DNA from: Brugia malayi
Taxonomy: Eukaryota; Nematoda; Chromadorea; Rhabditida; Onchocercidae
Assembly: GCF_000002995.4 (NCBI RefSeq)
Contig: NW_025062475.1
Span: 1,302,001 to 1,366,000 of the forward strand
Length of the DNA stretch: 64,000 nt
Direction: 5' to 3'
Below are positions 1 to 11,893 of the stretch, in pieces. Positions within the stretch are counted from its first letter, which is position 1. The number at the start of each line of letters is the position of its first letter. The position numbers and the translations under genes are program-made. The notes under the pieces are model-generated. The model saw only the letters and a program-made list of their open reading frames with translations. It had not been told where the DNA came from and searched no databases.

Positions 1-451
1 TGAAGTGTTATTTTATTAAATTTTGTGATGCGAAATTCCTGATCTAGTCTCCAATCCAGTTTCTGAAATAATATGAGCTTCAAATATCATAAGAATGATC
101 ATTTCATTCCATTTCTTTTGCATTAACTAACTCTTTCGATTTTTGCTTGAAATTTTAAATATTTATGCAAATTTATGTATTGTCAAATTTTGTTTTAAAT
201 GTCTAAAAACTAAGCAATAAATATTTCTATAAAAAAATGAAAATGATTGCTTATATTTAACAAATTTATCGATTTAATTTCTTATTATTTTAATTTCTTA
301 ATGGTTTCATTTTTTTTCCATTATTTCGTAAAAGTTTTGTAACTATAAATTTACTAATAATTTGAAAGCAATTTTACAAATACTTTTTCTTTTTTTCTTT
401 TTTTTTTTGAATTAGCTAAAAACAAATAATTATAATTTGTCATATAGATCA

Positions 452-3400
452 ATGCCGCCAAGCAAAATATCACCATTATCATCCAATAATTGTGGCACAA
501 AAGCTGACGATTTTTTGCGCAAATTGAGTAATGCATCTGTAAACAGTTCTCAAAAGTAAGCTAAATTAGTTATTTTTCTTCAAATAAATTTTAGTAAATT
601 TAAAAATTGCTTTGTAAAATTTTTTTAAAAAAAAAAAACAATTTTTTCTTAGTCTAGTGATATAAAAAGTTTTTCCTTACTAATTTTAAGATAGCAAAGA
701 AAAAGAAAACGAAAGTTATCATAAAATATCGATATTACTATCAATAATTTCATCTATCTCATTTCTTCCAAAATTCAACAGGGAATCATCATAAACAACT
801 GAATTTGTCGTATATCAGAATGTATAATTGGATGATTTATGAGATCCATTTCTTAGCAAAAAAAAAACAAAAATAAAAACAAAAAAAAAAAAAAATGAAG
901 TAAAATAAGTGAAATAACCTTTTTCACAACTTTATTCAATCTGATGTATTTTACTTATAAAATTTTTATTAAAAATTTCTCACAGATATTTCTTAAGAGA
1001 AAAATTTTTTCAATTATTAGCTTACAAAACCAATTATTGGACGCTATTGTTTTCGGTTTTTTCTTTTTCCTTTTACATTAAGAAAATTATCTTTGAAAGA
1101 CGTCGAAAAGAAAATAAGAGAAAAGACTGAAATTATCCTTACATATATATATGTATACTGAATCGAAGATTATCTCAGTTTAATCATATTTGATAGTTTT
1201 TAGTTTTATAAATTAACAAAATAATATTGCTATTAAACCACTTATAAACTTAATTTGCTTTCTTTCATTCAGTAAAGTACATTATTTTTTATGCTTAATA
1301 AATTTTAAAAATTAATTTTTGTAGATGAACTCTTTGTGCTAATAGAATATTCTCGATAACCGGAAATTAACCGAATTTTCTCGATACAGCTAATAGATTA
1401 AAATTATCTTTTAAATGAGTTTCTCCTGCAGTTGCACTTTAAATTATCTCAGCTTTGTAGGAAAAAAAATCTGTTTCATAGTTGAAAATTTGGGATTTTC
1501 TTTCTTTTTGCAAAAATTTGATTAAAGTGTAAATTTTTTTGAAGTTGAAATAAATAATAGCATTCAACCAAAGATCAATTCTTTATCAGCAGTAATCGAA
1601 GAAAATAGTAATAAAGTGTCACCAGCGATTAATAAATAGAGCAGAAAAAATTGATGAAAAATTTTTTCCTGAATACTGCCTGATGGAACGATTGAAAAAA
1701 AAAAGTTTTACAACTTTTTAGCTCCAGTAATTTATACGGAGAAATGTTATGCGAATCAAAATAATATTAAATTAAATTTAATTAAGCTTGAATTTGTAAT
1801 TTGATGAATTTAATGTAATGAGGATAATTCGAATGGTCTATTTTCTAATGGTTTAGTAAAATTCAGATTAAGAAATAAAGTTAATCAATGAAATATTTTC
1901 AAACAGATGTGAAAAATTCAATTTCTTTCTTCTCTAATCAATTATTTTTTTAAATCTAATCTAAATTTAAAATTTTCTAAATCTAAGCTAATGCTTTTTT
2001 TAAATATGAAATTAGAAAAAGGTTTTACATAAGTTTAGCACAAGCCATGAAGATGAAGATGAAGATTGCCTGAGTAAATAAAGAATATTAAATCATCTCA
2101 ATCGTTATACAAATCCTCTTTAAATCAATTTCGTTAAAATTTCATTTCATAAATAGTTCAAATATCACTCGAAAATGGGAACTACGAGGCCTTAGAAGAG
2201 GTGAAACTGCACGTGGCGCTATCGGCCTGTTTAGTAGTAAACATAACAGTAATGCCTCTTCAGCTACAGATAATTCCAATAAATTGAAAATAAAGTATGC
2301 TTTTTAAAGTTTTCAATTTTTTTTTTCTCATAGAAACATGAAAATAGCCTTTAACTAATGCATATTATTTACATATTTATATTATTGTTCATAAAAGATT
2401 AATTTACAGATTAATTGTCTTGAAACGTAAAAGTTATCTCAAATTTCAAAACCTAAAATTCAAATCCTTCTTATTTATGCATATCCTAGTCTGCGCAATA
2501 AATCTGCTTCGTTGGAAGAAACTAATATTGTCGCTAATGGTATGCAAAAAATTTGTAGAAACAGGAAAGACTCTAATATTTCTGAGAGGTAATTTAATTT
2601 GTTTTTTAATTAATATTTTTTAAAAATAAAAGTAATTTTTTCAATTTTTTTTACAAAGTATTTTTAATCAGTACATCGAAAATATGAGTGATCAGTTAAC
2701 TGAATTGATGAAAAATGTTACACTAAAAAAGTGAAACAGTTCCAATAATATAAAAATTTTTTGAAAATTGAAATATCTCACCGAACTGTTACAGGTTTAA
2801 CTTAATATTAAAGTCCATATTTAGAAGAATATTTGTAACTAAACAAATAAAAATTTAAATATCAAAATTGTATAACAGTGAAAGTGAGTGTCAGCCGAAT
2901 TTGCGAATGATTGGTAGAAGCGCACGTGACACAATTAAAATGTTCAATAATATTGCTAATGAAACAAAGGAGAAACTCGACAGGTACACTTTGAAATTCA
3001 TTTGCTTTCTTCAAATCATAAATATTTTTTCAGAGTTTTAAACTCTTACTTTTAAACTTTTCCTTCCTTTTTTATTTATTAATTTCATTTTAGATTGTGA
3101 ATAAATTTGCATCAACTTAAAAGATTTTAGTATCGAAAAGTTATATCTCTGCTTGATGTTTATTTTCTTGGAAGATTTTTAAATTAACTAAAATTTCTCA
3201 ATTCTAAAAAATTTACTTATACTCATTTTTTTTGCTAACAATTTAATTATTTTATTGGCCATTATTTCATTGATCATTTCATAAATTTGATAAATGAAAC
3301 ATCGTTTGTAGGAATCCATTTTCATCAACATATACAGCACCTAAGTATGATACAAGTGCGCAAGATTACGGTCGACCAACGCATGGATCTAAAACGGAAG

Positions 3401-4466
3401 CACGTGGTATTAGAGCAGGTATGCTGTAGTTTTTTTGTAAATTTTTGGAAAAAAAAATGAATCAATTTTTTTTTTAAAGAAAAATGAAATCGATTAAACT
3501 TTCTATCTAGCATTTGTTCTAGATATAATTTAAAAATAAGCTATATTTTAATTACAATACTATTTTAGGTGACACTTGAATATTTTAACATTGAATTTAT
3601 ATTTAAAGTAGTCAAAAAATTTTTCAGGAGATTATGTAATGCGTGAAGTGTTATTTCTATGTGAAGTGATAAATACGCATGCAGAAGGCGAACCACCAAA
3701 TCGAATCATTCGATTTGGTCCATTATTCTACATCTATGCACATTATTCTGATAAAGTAATTTACTTCTGCATTTGCATAAAATAAATAACTAGAATTTTA
3801 AATTTTAAAAAAAACAACCTTTGAAGAGATTAAATGCTTAGGTGCCAAATATTAATGATTATACTTCTCAATTTTTACCTTATGCATAAGTTATAAATTT
3901 TTCAAGTAATTTTTAAAATTTTAAGTAAATCTTAAGTAAGTAATATCAGGTTAATCGTATTCTTCAAGTTGTACTCTAATTTATGCACGTTGTTAACGAA
4001 ATCATAGCATTTGTAGAAATTGCAATAAATATAACTAATTAGTGATATATTATTTATGTAATTTATTCATATAAATTTGATCAGAAATAAGTGAGAGAAG
4101 AATTTAAAAGCAAAAGGAATGTAGAAAGAAAATATGTTGAAAAAAACGATAATATAGGGTATAAGCATATAACTTTCAATCATTATGATACCCACTAAAT
4201 GAAAAATTGTCTTTCAAAATTTCAATTTCAATAAAATTTAAATTTTATCCTTCTCTTGGTAATTTAATCCATCATTACAGTTAGTTGGAATGTTAATTCG
4301 AGCCCGAAAATACAAGCTGGTCGATTTTGAAGGTGAAATGTTGTATCAAAGACAAGATGATGATAAAATCATACGTTTGCTGAAACCAATCGAAGAAATA
4401 CGAAAACTTGAACCTTCCGGTGATCCAGTCAATTGTATTTCAGTCACTAACAACAATGGTGTATGA
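452..4466 (+). CDS. Costars-domain protein, ABRA/STARS-like
   Basis: Six exons: 452-554, 2157-2294, 2879-2983, 3312-3418, 3627-3755, 4281-4466. They join in phase and total 768 nt, giving 255 residues plus stop. Residues about 152-232 form a Costars domain. The visible signature runs from REVLFLCEVI through FGPLFYIYAHYSDK and LVGMLIRARKYKLVDFEGEM to QDDDKIIRLL. In the family this module ends actin-binding Rho-activating protein (STARS/ABRA), which binds actin and promotes SRF/MRTF signalling in muscle; that role here is inferred. The N-terminal half is Ser/Asn-rich and repeats a G-x-x-A-R-x-x-I pattern (GETARGAI, GRSARDTI). The start ATG lies five bases after a CATATAG acceptor, so the mRNA may be trans-spliced there. 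Exon 6 ends in GTA TGA; the same GTATGA could act as a donor toward an exon-like segment at 6294. Exon 3 has a damaged duplicate at 11759-11863. Confidence 0.85.
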
Positions 4467-6293
4467 ATTCGATTCTTATTTTAATTGTTAATTAATCAGG
4501 TGTTCTGTTGATATCTCATATTTTTTTTGCGAATTTTAATTTTGACTTTTGAAATGGGTATTTCAAAAGCATATAAATTAATGAATATATATATATTTTG
4601 ATCTTGTTCATAATTAAACTATTTTTACACTAAGACTTATAAGAAATAAAAATAAAGGATTAAACAAGTGAGAAATAATTTGCTATTCAAAAGCTTAAAA
4701 TCCCAAAGAAAAAATAAAAAATACGCTACCACCGCACATTGTTATTATTAAAATACGTAATATTATCACACTGACGCAACATTCCCTGTCGCACGCCTGT
4801 AATCAAAATTTAATATCAGAGCTTACACTACTAGTTAACCTTCCATTACTAAAATATATATTACTATTAAATAAATATTTAACAAACGCTTCATTTGCTT
4901 GCCTTTAATCAAATTTAAAACAAAACAACAATCTTTTTACAGGAAATAAGCGAAACTCAATTGTGATTAGTGACAAATGTTGGATTTATAATTCAACCAT
5001 TAATTTAGTTATGGATGATTTTTCACCAAAATTTTTAATTAATTGTTGTGTCATTCTGAGTTCAAATGCAAATATCTTTTAGAAACTTTCAGTACTTTGA
5101 AATATTGTTATAATTTACTTTACTGAAGTTCTGACTAAAAATTTGAAGAACAAACTGAAATTTGATATATTTGTTGTGAAATACGGTCTGATTGAAAATA
5201 TAGCATAAAGCAAAATAGTTGTTGCTTTGTAAAGAAAACGCTTGATTAATTTTTATTTTATTGAAATAAACATTCCACTAATCGTAGTTACTGAAATATA
5301 TTAGAAAACTTAAGGAAGTAATTATAGGAAGACAGTGAGTGCCAGATTGCCATCCGGAAAACCTAACCTCAATAAAGGTTATAACCATTCCTTATGTAAT
5401 AAACATTAACTCATAATAAGACGAATGATCTTCAGCACCGTAGTCAATTACCAGCTTCTAATATAATTTTCAGTCAGTAAGGAAATGACAAACAACAAAA
5501 GAGGTTAACTAAATAAGAATTTAATGATTGTAAACAATTTAATTGGTGACAAATTTTAGCACTCAAATTTAGAGATTAATTCTGAACTTATTTGACACTT
5601 GTTTTTTTTTTTTTTTTTACATAATTATACACTCATCATATCTGATCTTTGAAAAATAAAACAAAAGAAAATCTATAAAAACTTTGAGTAGGAACATATG
5701 TAAAATGATGAAATTTAAAAATATATGGCACGAATATTATTTCCACTTCAATTTTGACATTATATTACTTTTAGTCTTTAATTAATATGTTGAATTTTTT
5801 TTTTTTTAATTATACAGTTAATAAGACTTTTTGTTTCTAGCAATGAAATTGATCAAAATATGATTTTATGAAGTTCTAATAAAGTTGCAAAATTAAAATT
5901 TAGCAGTATAGCAAATTTATTTTAAGTTTATTGGCATTCTTTTTCATACTTCGTCTTCAGATATGATCTGCTCATATGCTGTCGCCCATTGGATATGGCG
6001 TCTCTTCAGCACGGTTAATTAATTGAAATGTTGATAAAGTAATAGAATAACTAGTATGATTTGAATTTACTTTTGACACAAAAATGAGTTATACTTCTTG
6101 AATTATGATTGAAGAGTTTCAGTTAACGTCAATTTTAGCCATTTTCAAAGATATTTCTTTTCTTATTTTGAGACTTTATTAAAATTGCTTCGCAATGCTA
6201 ATAAAGTGACAAATTTGAAATCCTTTACTATTATTTTGAACAAATTTTTCATTTAACTTGTCATTACGTCCTTATTCTTCCTTTTTTTTAGGT
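4467..6293. other. Intergenic or 3' region, no gene seen
   Basis: AT-rich sequence after the Costars stop. It holds poly-T runs at about 5605-5618 and 5797-5808 and AATAAA-like motifs near 4646. If exon 6 of the Costars gene splices onward at 4460, this stretch is an intron instead. I see no protein-coding exon in it. Confidence 0.5.
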
Positions 6294-7430
6294 TTCTCAC
6301 TGTCGAAAGCAAAGGTGGAATATTGGTATTGCCGGTATAATGGTAAATATATTCGACCTAAAATGATGGTTAGTTCTTCAATCACTTCCATCAAATGATA
6401 ATCCTTACTACTAGCTGATTTTTTCAGTTACACATGATAGGAGAAAACGCTCGAGGTGCGATTCTTGAACAAAGACTGATTAAATTTCTGCAAAAAAGTC
6501 AAATTTTTATTTGTTTTTTGATTTGGTTCTATCGTATTATGAAAGGAGAAATGGTTGTTCTTACAGAAAGATGCGTCTGGATTTTCAATTATCTGCTTTC
6601 AAAACTATTTCTAGGAAGTGATGTGAAATCTCGATATGATCTTCACTGATCGAAATTAGATATCTATTGATTACAGGATAATCCGATGTTCTTGAAAAAA
6701 TATCCGCTTCTGTTAGTGAAACCACCTGTAGCAAACAAAAAAAATTCTTTAATTGAAAATCCAGACGCTTTTTCCTCACTTCAGTTTACATTTGTCTTTT
6801 GAACTTTAAATTGTCCAATTTTCGTACATAATAAAGCATCTTACACTTTCTGTAAGAACAACCATTCCCTGAAACAAAGAGCTTTCTTTGTCCATATGCG
6901 CACACAGACAAAGGTGCAAACTGGGATGCGCACACAAACAGTCTCATATATAGAGCCATATATCCTCATTTTAAGTCATTCGTAAAGCAGTTGGAGCCGC
7001 GGAGCGGTCGGAACTTGTTACATTCTAGTAATGGTTTGTAGGAGCAAATTTTTTTTAAACTGTCAATTATTATACTTGCTTACAGGAAACCTAATGAAAT
7101 GAAAGAACATCGAAATTTCATTTGGTTGCAACTGCATAAAGGTATGTGCTTAGACTTGAATTTTGATATATTTTAAATTCGATTTCACTTTCTTCTAATT
7201 TTTTATTAGCCACTGAATATGTAGGATTTTTAAAATAGATTTCAATTATTGAATGTTTAAATAGATTTACGAGTTAAAGTTCGCTTCTTTTTATATAAAA
7301 TATTCTAAGATTAATGAAAAATATTTACAAGTACGAACAGTTGATATTAAAACACAGAAGGCAGATGGTGATATAGCTGACGGAGCTCCTTCTATTGGCA
7401 ATTTGATCCCCTCGCGAGGAAGGAACAACG
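6294..7430 (+). other. Exon-like segments of an unassigned gene
   Basis: Several stretches look like exons but do not assemble into a complete gene. Segment 6294-6369 follows a TTTTTTTAG acceptor and encodes FSLSKAKVEYWYCRYNGKY. It enters in phase 1, which matches the phase-1 donor available at the end of Costars exon 6. Segment 6428 onward (LHMIGENARGAILEQRLIK) carries the same G-x-x-A-R-x-x-I pattern as the Costars protein N-terminus. Segments about 7087-7141 (KPNEMKEHRNFIWLQLHK) and 7333-7429 (VRTVDIKTQKADGDIADG) join in phase with each other. Inverted repeats lie among them. They may be a longer Costars isoform, remnants of a duplicated relative, or the 5' end of another gene. I do not recognise the product. 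Confidence 0.3.
6551..6866. repeat. Interrupted inverted repeat, 40-nt arms
   Basis: The 40 nt at 6551-6590 recur inverted on the right in two pieces, about 6751-6768 and 6847-6866, separated by roughly 77 nt. The pieces are close to exact. The pattern suggests a fold-back element whose right arm was later split by an insertion. Confidence 0.6.
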
Positions 7431-7754
7431 AAGTTAGTTATCTTTTGTACTTAGCAGTTATGTAACAAGCAGTTAGGTGTAGATGCTTTAGGTATGTCTC
7501 ATAATAACGAACCACTAATTAGCCTTTTTTGTTAAGCTTATTATTATTTTGTGGTTTTCTTTACTTCTTATGTTATTGTTGGGATGTAATGTTTAGCTTG
7601 GTTTTATGAATGAAATGTTTTGACAGTCCGCTTGTGTATGGTATTGTTGTTTGGACGAATCGAAATCAAATTAAGGCACAATTAGAAGTAAGATGAGTTT
7701 AGCTGTACTGGTCTGTGTGTGCACATGGACAAAGAAAGCTCTCTGTTTCAGGGA
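6866..7754. repeat. Inverted repeat with 45-nt arms
   Basis: Arm 6866-6910 matches the reverse complement of 7710-7754 with about four mismatches. Both arms are less AT-rich than their surroundings and contain the core GACAAAGAAAGCTC on opposite strands. The ~800 nt between them hold the exon-like segments at 7087 and 7333. No transposase is visible, so this could be a non-autonomous element or a local inverted duplication. Confidence 0.6.
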
Positions 7755-8303
7755 AGGTTGGGACGGAAATGTGAAGAAGGGGGCGGGTGGGCATTTTTGA
7801 AGAGACTGTATGAACCTAAGTGTAGTGCTAAGACTGTGTGCATATGTGAGGAAGGGCCAAGTGAGGAGGAGCCAACGGGTGGACAAACACATCTCAAAAA
7901 AGCGTACAGTACAGATAGTCAGTAAGGATAGGACGGAAATGAGCAAAAGTGGGCGAGTGGGCGCACACGGCGACTGGCACTATTAGATGGAGGGTATGGA
8001 GATTGTAAATAATTGTGATTTAAACGTTTGTTTTTTTTTTTTCAGCAAAAGCTTGGTAATTTTATCAAATTTTAATTATTTTATAATAAATTCATAATTT
8101 TGATTGTTCTTATTTATTTTAGTTTGCTTAACTAACTTATTTATTTTTTCAAAATATTTTAAAAGATGATAAATAAATGATATTTTTTGTAATTTTAACA
8201 GTTTCTTAGCAGGAAATTAATTTGTAGACTTTATTGGAATTTACAAATGTTGTTGATCCAGCTTTGTTAGTCGTGTTAATCGTGATTTCTCTTTTTTTTT
8301 TCT
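7755..8303. other. GC-richer direct repeats, no gene
   Basis: Two related G-rich stretches near 7761-7795 and 7930-7968 share GGACGGAAATG followed by a GGGCG-GTGGGC core. They lie just outside the inverted repeat at 6866-7754. Beyond about 7990 the sequence returns to AT-rich background with a poly-T run. I see no coding exon; the open frames on both strands here have repeat-like composition. Confidence 0.4.
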
Positions 8304-11072
8304 CTTTTTTGATCATACTACAGTGACTCTTTTTCTTATGTTGCACGCAACCAAGTCAACAGAGGGATGAATTTGCCCTCTTGCAGAAAACTAACTCTCC
8401 TAACGATGTACAACAAATGCGCTCCTATTGAATATGCATAACGATCGGACCTAGCAATTGTCACGTCTCGCACTCCTCAACCTAACAAGACCGCCCCGCC
8501 GAGATTATAAGTGCAAATTTTGAATGAAGATAAATCCAACCCGCTGTCGACTTGAAAGGAAAAAAAAGAATTTCTCGGCATATGTGTGCGTACTAGTAAG
8601 GGACAGTCTCGACATTCATTAGGAAAAGTGAACACTTATTGTAATTGCTTTGTTCCACAGCATTGCGTCTACAATTTCTCACCACAGTTCTCAATTGTGA
8701 TCTTTGTGATGACATTGATGCATTTTGCGAGGTCTTGTCTCGAGTTTGGATTCTTCTATTCTCGAATGAGCATCAAAAATTTTAACAGCTATGGATGTGT
8801 GTCGTGTATTTTTAAAATTCGTTGTCGCATCAGAAGTCGTTAAGCTTCAATTTATTCAATTATATTTGTGACACTTTATGTACAATATTTCTTACATGTC
8901 AAATTGGGAGGTCTTTTGCCCTTTTTAATATATATGTAACGTTCGTTCTTCCAATTTGTTTGACGTTTGTTGGATACATAACTGCATGCCATCTTTTTAA
9001 TAATATATTGCTAACCCCGAGACAAAGCATTGAGAATTGAGCAGGACATCCCTTCTATGACATCCTTCTATGACAACTGGTTTCAACAGTTTCAGAAAAC
9101 TGATGATCACATGTGAAGGTGCATTTTTCATTTCCTTTATTAACAATAGCCAACAAACTGTTAAAATCGAGTGAAATACACAGTTCGTATAAGACGAACA
9201 ACAAACAATTATGTAAATAATATAAAGAAAAGCGAAATGAAATGATTGTACTGCAAAGAATTTTGAATTGTAGTGAAACATCTGAAAAGAAAAAACTGAT
9301 GCCAAACTTCCTGAAACTGATGAGGAAATAAAACCACCATCATTTTTTCACACCTATCATTTTTTGAAAAAAAGTTTAATCTTAAGAGTTTTGAAGCTTA
9401 ATCTTAGCGTGATAGAAAGTCAATAAAAATGGGTAACGAACAAATAGCGCAACCGCCAGGCGGTTTTTTACCTACCTCAATTATTTCTGCTAAATAATCA
9501 CAACTGGAAAAAGAATATGGTTTCTTACACTGGCTTGCTTAGTTCACTTCAAAGTTATAAACTGTAACAATTCTGCATGGTTCTGACACACTCAATTAAC
9601 TTTTCAAATGCTTCACTCACCTCGAAATTAGGAAATTTAATGATACAGAACAAAAACCATAAAACTGCTATCATTTAAAGCGTTTTAATAGTTTTAAATA
9701 GATAAGCAACCCTAAACATAAATGAATTTCTTTAAGAAAGATTTTCAAGCGGAATTAAAGTTCTTCCATAATAAATTACAGTTACAGGAAATACTTTTGT
9801 TGACGTTAATTCAGACTACTCTGCAGACTTCTCTGACAGTTTACTCTTCCAAAAAGGTACGGCAACTGAACTGAAAAGTAAAAGCATTAAAACAAACACC
9901 GAAAGTAGTAAGAGTGCTGGGATAAAAGAACTCTTTCAAAGCAGGCTTCAATTAATTCAAAACTACAAATTTAAAAAAAGTGGGGATGGAAGGGTGTAGA
10001 AAGGAACATGTAAAGTCCTCGACCTGAAATATGTGTTAAATTATGGGATGCATTGGCATAAACATTGAAGAAATTAATAGGATTACCAGAAAACAAATTG
10101 AATTACTCAACAAATCATTTCCATTACATACTTTCGTCTTGAAGAACGCAAAACAAAAAAAAGAAAGTGAAATTAAATAAACAGCTTACCTATTTAACAA
10201 GCGAATAAATTAAAGAATCCAGCAACAAACAATTCTGCAATAGTTTTCGATACATGTACCTACAAATAAAGAAGAATTTCCTTCTCAACTCTGAGTCTTG
10301 TCTTAGGGTTAACAGCATTCTATACACACCATTATTAGTTTAAATAAAAAAGCAAAGATAACATAATCTGAGCTTACTCCTTGAACTGGAATTGAAGCAA
10401 CCGTAGAATAACACAAAATTTAATTTCAACACTTTCAGAAAATTGATGATTTTGTTATGGTCATATGATATACAATACAATAACAAATATCAAGCTTTAA
10501 AGTCTCCCAGTTTTGGCCACAAAACATAACTGCACATACATAAAGTGACGACTAAGAACTTTTGTCAGAATTACATATTGGTCAATGGATATTGAAATAA
10601 AAATTTTCTAACATTCATTTCAGACGAATAAAAGCCGAACTCGAGATATGTCGCAAAAATCGAAATCTAAATATCGCCGCGAGAAAACAACACAAACACC
10701 AAACAATCACAATTGACTAAACTACAGCAAAAGAAAAATTGTACATCTCTCATGTCGGAGCAGAACAGTTGCAATAACTGTCCGTCCATTCGCTTTACAA
10801 ATGCCCAGACCGCCTCCTACTAGTTATACGCATATATGTCGAAAATCTTCGCCTCTTTGTTCTTTTACATGCAAACAAGTATTATCTTCATTCAAAATTT
10901 GTGTGTATGACCTCAGCGGGGCGGTCTTAACAATTACTAAGTAAGAGCGCATTTGTCGTGCATCGTTAGGAGAGGTAGTTTTCTGCAAAACGGCAAATTG
11001 ATTGATCCCTTTGTTGACTTGCTTGCAACATAAGGAAAGGGTTACTGTAGTACGGTCAAAAAGGACATATGT
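8304..11072. mobile_element. Fold-back (long inverted repeat) element
   Basis: Left arm about 8304-8602 is the imperfect reverse complement of right arm about 10817-11072. The arms share long blocks such as GTTTTCTGCA, CTCTCCTAACGATG, CAAATGCGCTC, AAATTTTGAATGAAGATAA and CTACTAGT-type ends. The motif AAGACCGCC (or its complement) recurs in and beside the arms, at about 8490, 10808, 10920 and 11090. The ~2.2 kb interior shows no convincing transposase. The structure fits a non-autonomous DNA transposon or fold-back element. No clear target-site duplication was found, and the class is not assigned. Confidence 0.5.
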
Positions 11073-11304
11073 GAGCATACTAATTTGGGGCGGTCTTGGT
11101 TTATTTTACAAGCGCTTCAATATTGCTTCAAAGCGATGGTGCCACATTATTACGTTATCTTCGATTTTAATGAATAATGGAGTACACAGAGTGTATTTCT
11201 TGATGTGAAATCAGTTGAATTTCTCTTCACTTAATGTAATATATAAATGCATTATTGATGCGAAAAGAATGATATAAAATCTCTGAAAAATTGCTTCTTT
11301 CAAA

Positions 11305-11893
11305 GATTAGTTTTTAATTTTATAAGTTAACAAAATAACATTGCTATTAAAGGTTTATAAATGTGAAGTAAATTAAGTTTTAACATCTTTCATTCAGTAA
11401 AGTACATTATTTTCTATGCTTAATAAATTCTAAGAATTAATTTTTGTAGATGATATCATTGTGCTAATAAAAAAGAAAAAGTGATTTAATTTGTTTTTAA
11501 ATTGATATTTTTAAAAATAAAAGTAATTTTTGCAATCTTTCCACGAAGTATTTTTAATCATATGAGCGATCAATTAATTGAATTGATGAAAAATTTTACA
11601 CTAAAACAGTAAAACAGTTCCAATAGTATAAAAAATTTTGTGAAAATTGAAATATCTGACCGAATTTTTATAGGTTTAACTTAATATTAAAGTCCATATT
11701 TAGAAGAATATTTGTAAATAAACAAATAAAAATTTAAATAGCTAAAATTGTATAACACTGAAAATGAGTGTCAGTCGAATTTGCGAATGATTGGTAGAAG
11801 CGCACGTGACACAATTAAAATGTTCAATAATATTGCTAATGAAACAAAGGAGAAACTCGACAGGTACACTTTGAAATTCATTTGCTTTCTTCT
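11305..11893 (+). pseudogene. Partial duplicate of the Costars gene, exon 3 copy
   Basis: 11305-11450 resembles 1190-1335 (intron 1) and 11480-11893 resembles 2590-3016 (intron 2, exon 3, start of intron 3). The copy therefore has an internal deletion that removed exon 2. The copied exon, 11759-11863, differs from exon 3 (2879-2983) at only two of 105 positions and keeps its reading frame and its CAG|GTACAC donor. The acceptor has changed from AACAG to AACAC, so it should no longer splice at that site. Because introns are included, this is a DNA duplication, not a retrocopy. Confidence 0.75.

Noticed and set aside
6662..6801. Segment reading DNPMFLKKYPLLLVKPP as an exon
   Set aside because: It overlaps the right arm of an inverted repeat, and no donor in the right phase for the next segment was found.
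7671..7946. Overlapping open frames on both strands
   Set aside because: They fall in inverted and direct repeats with higher GC, and share no recognisable domain or splice context.
8586..9305. Possible transposase in the fold-back element interior
   Set aside because: The open frames are short and lack a DDE/DDD-type or helix-turn-helix pattern that I can see.
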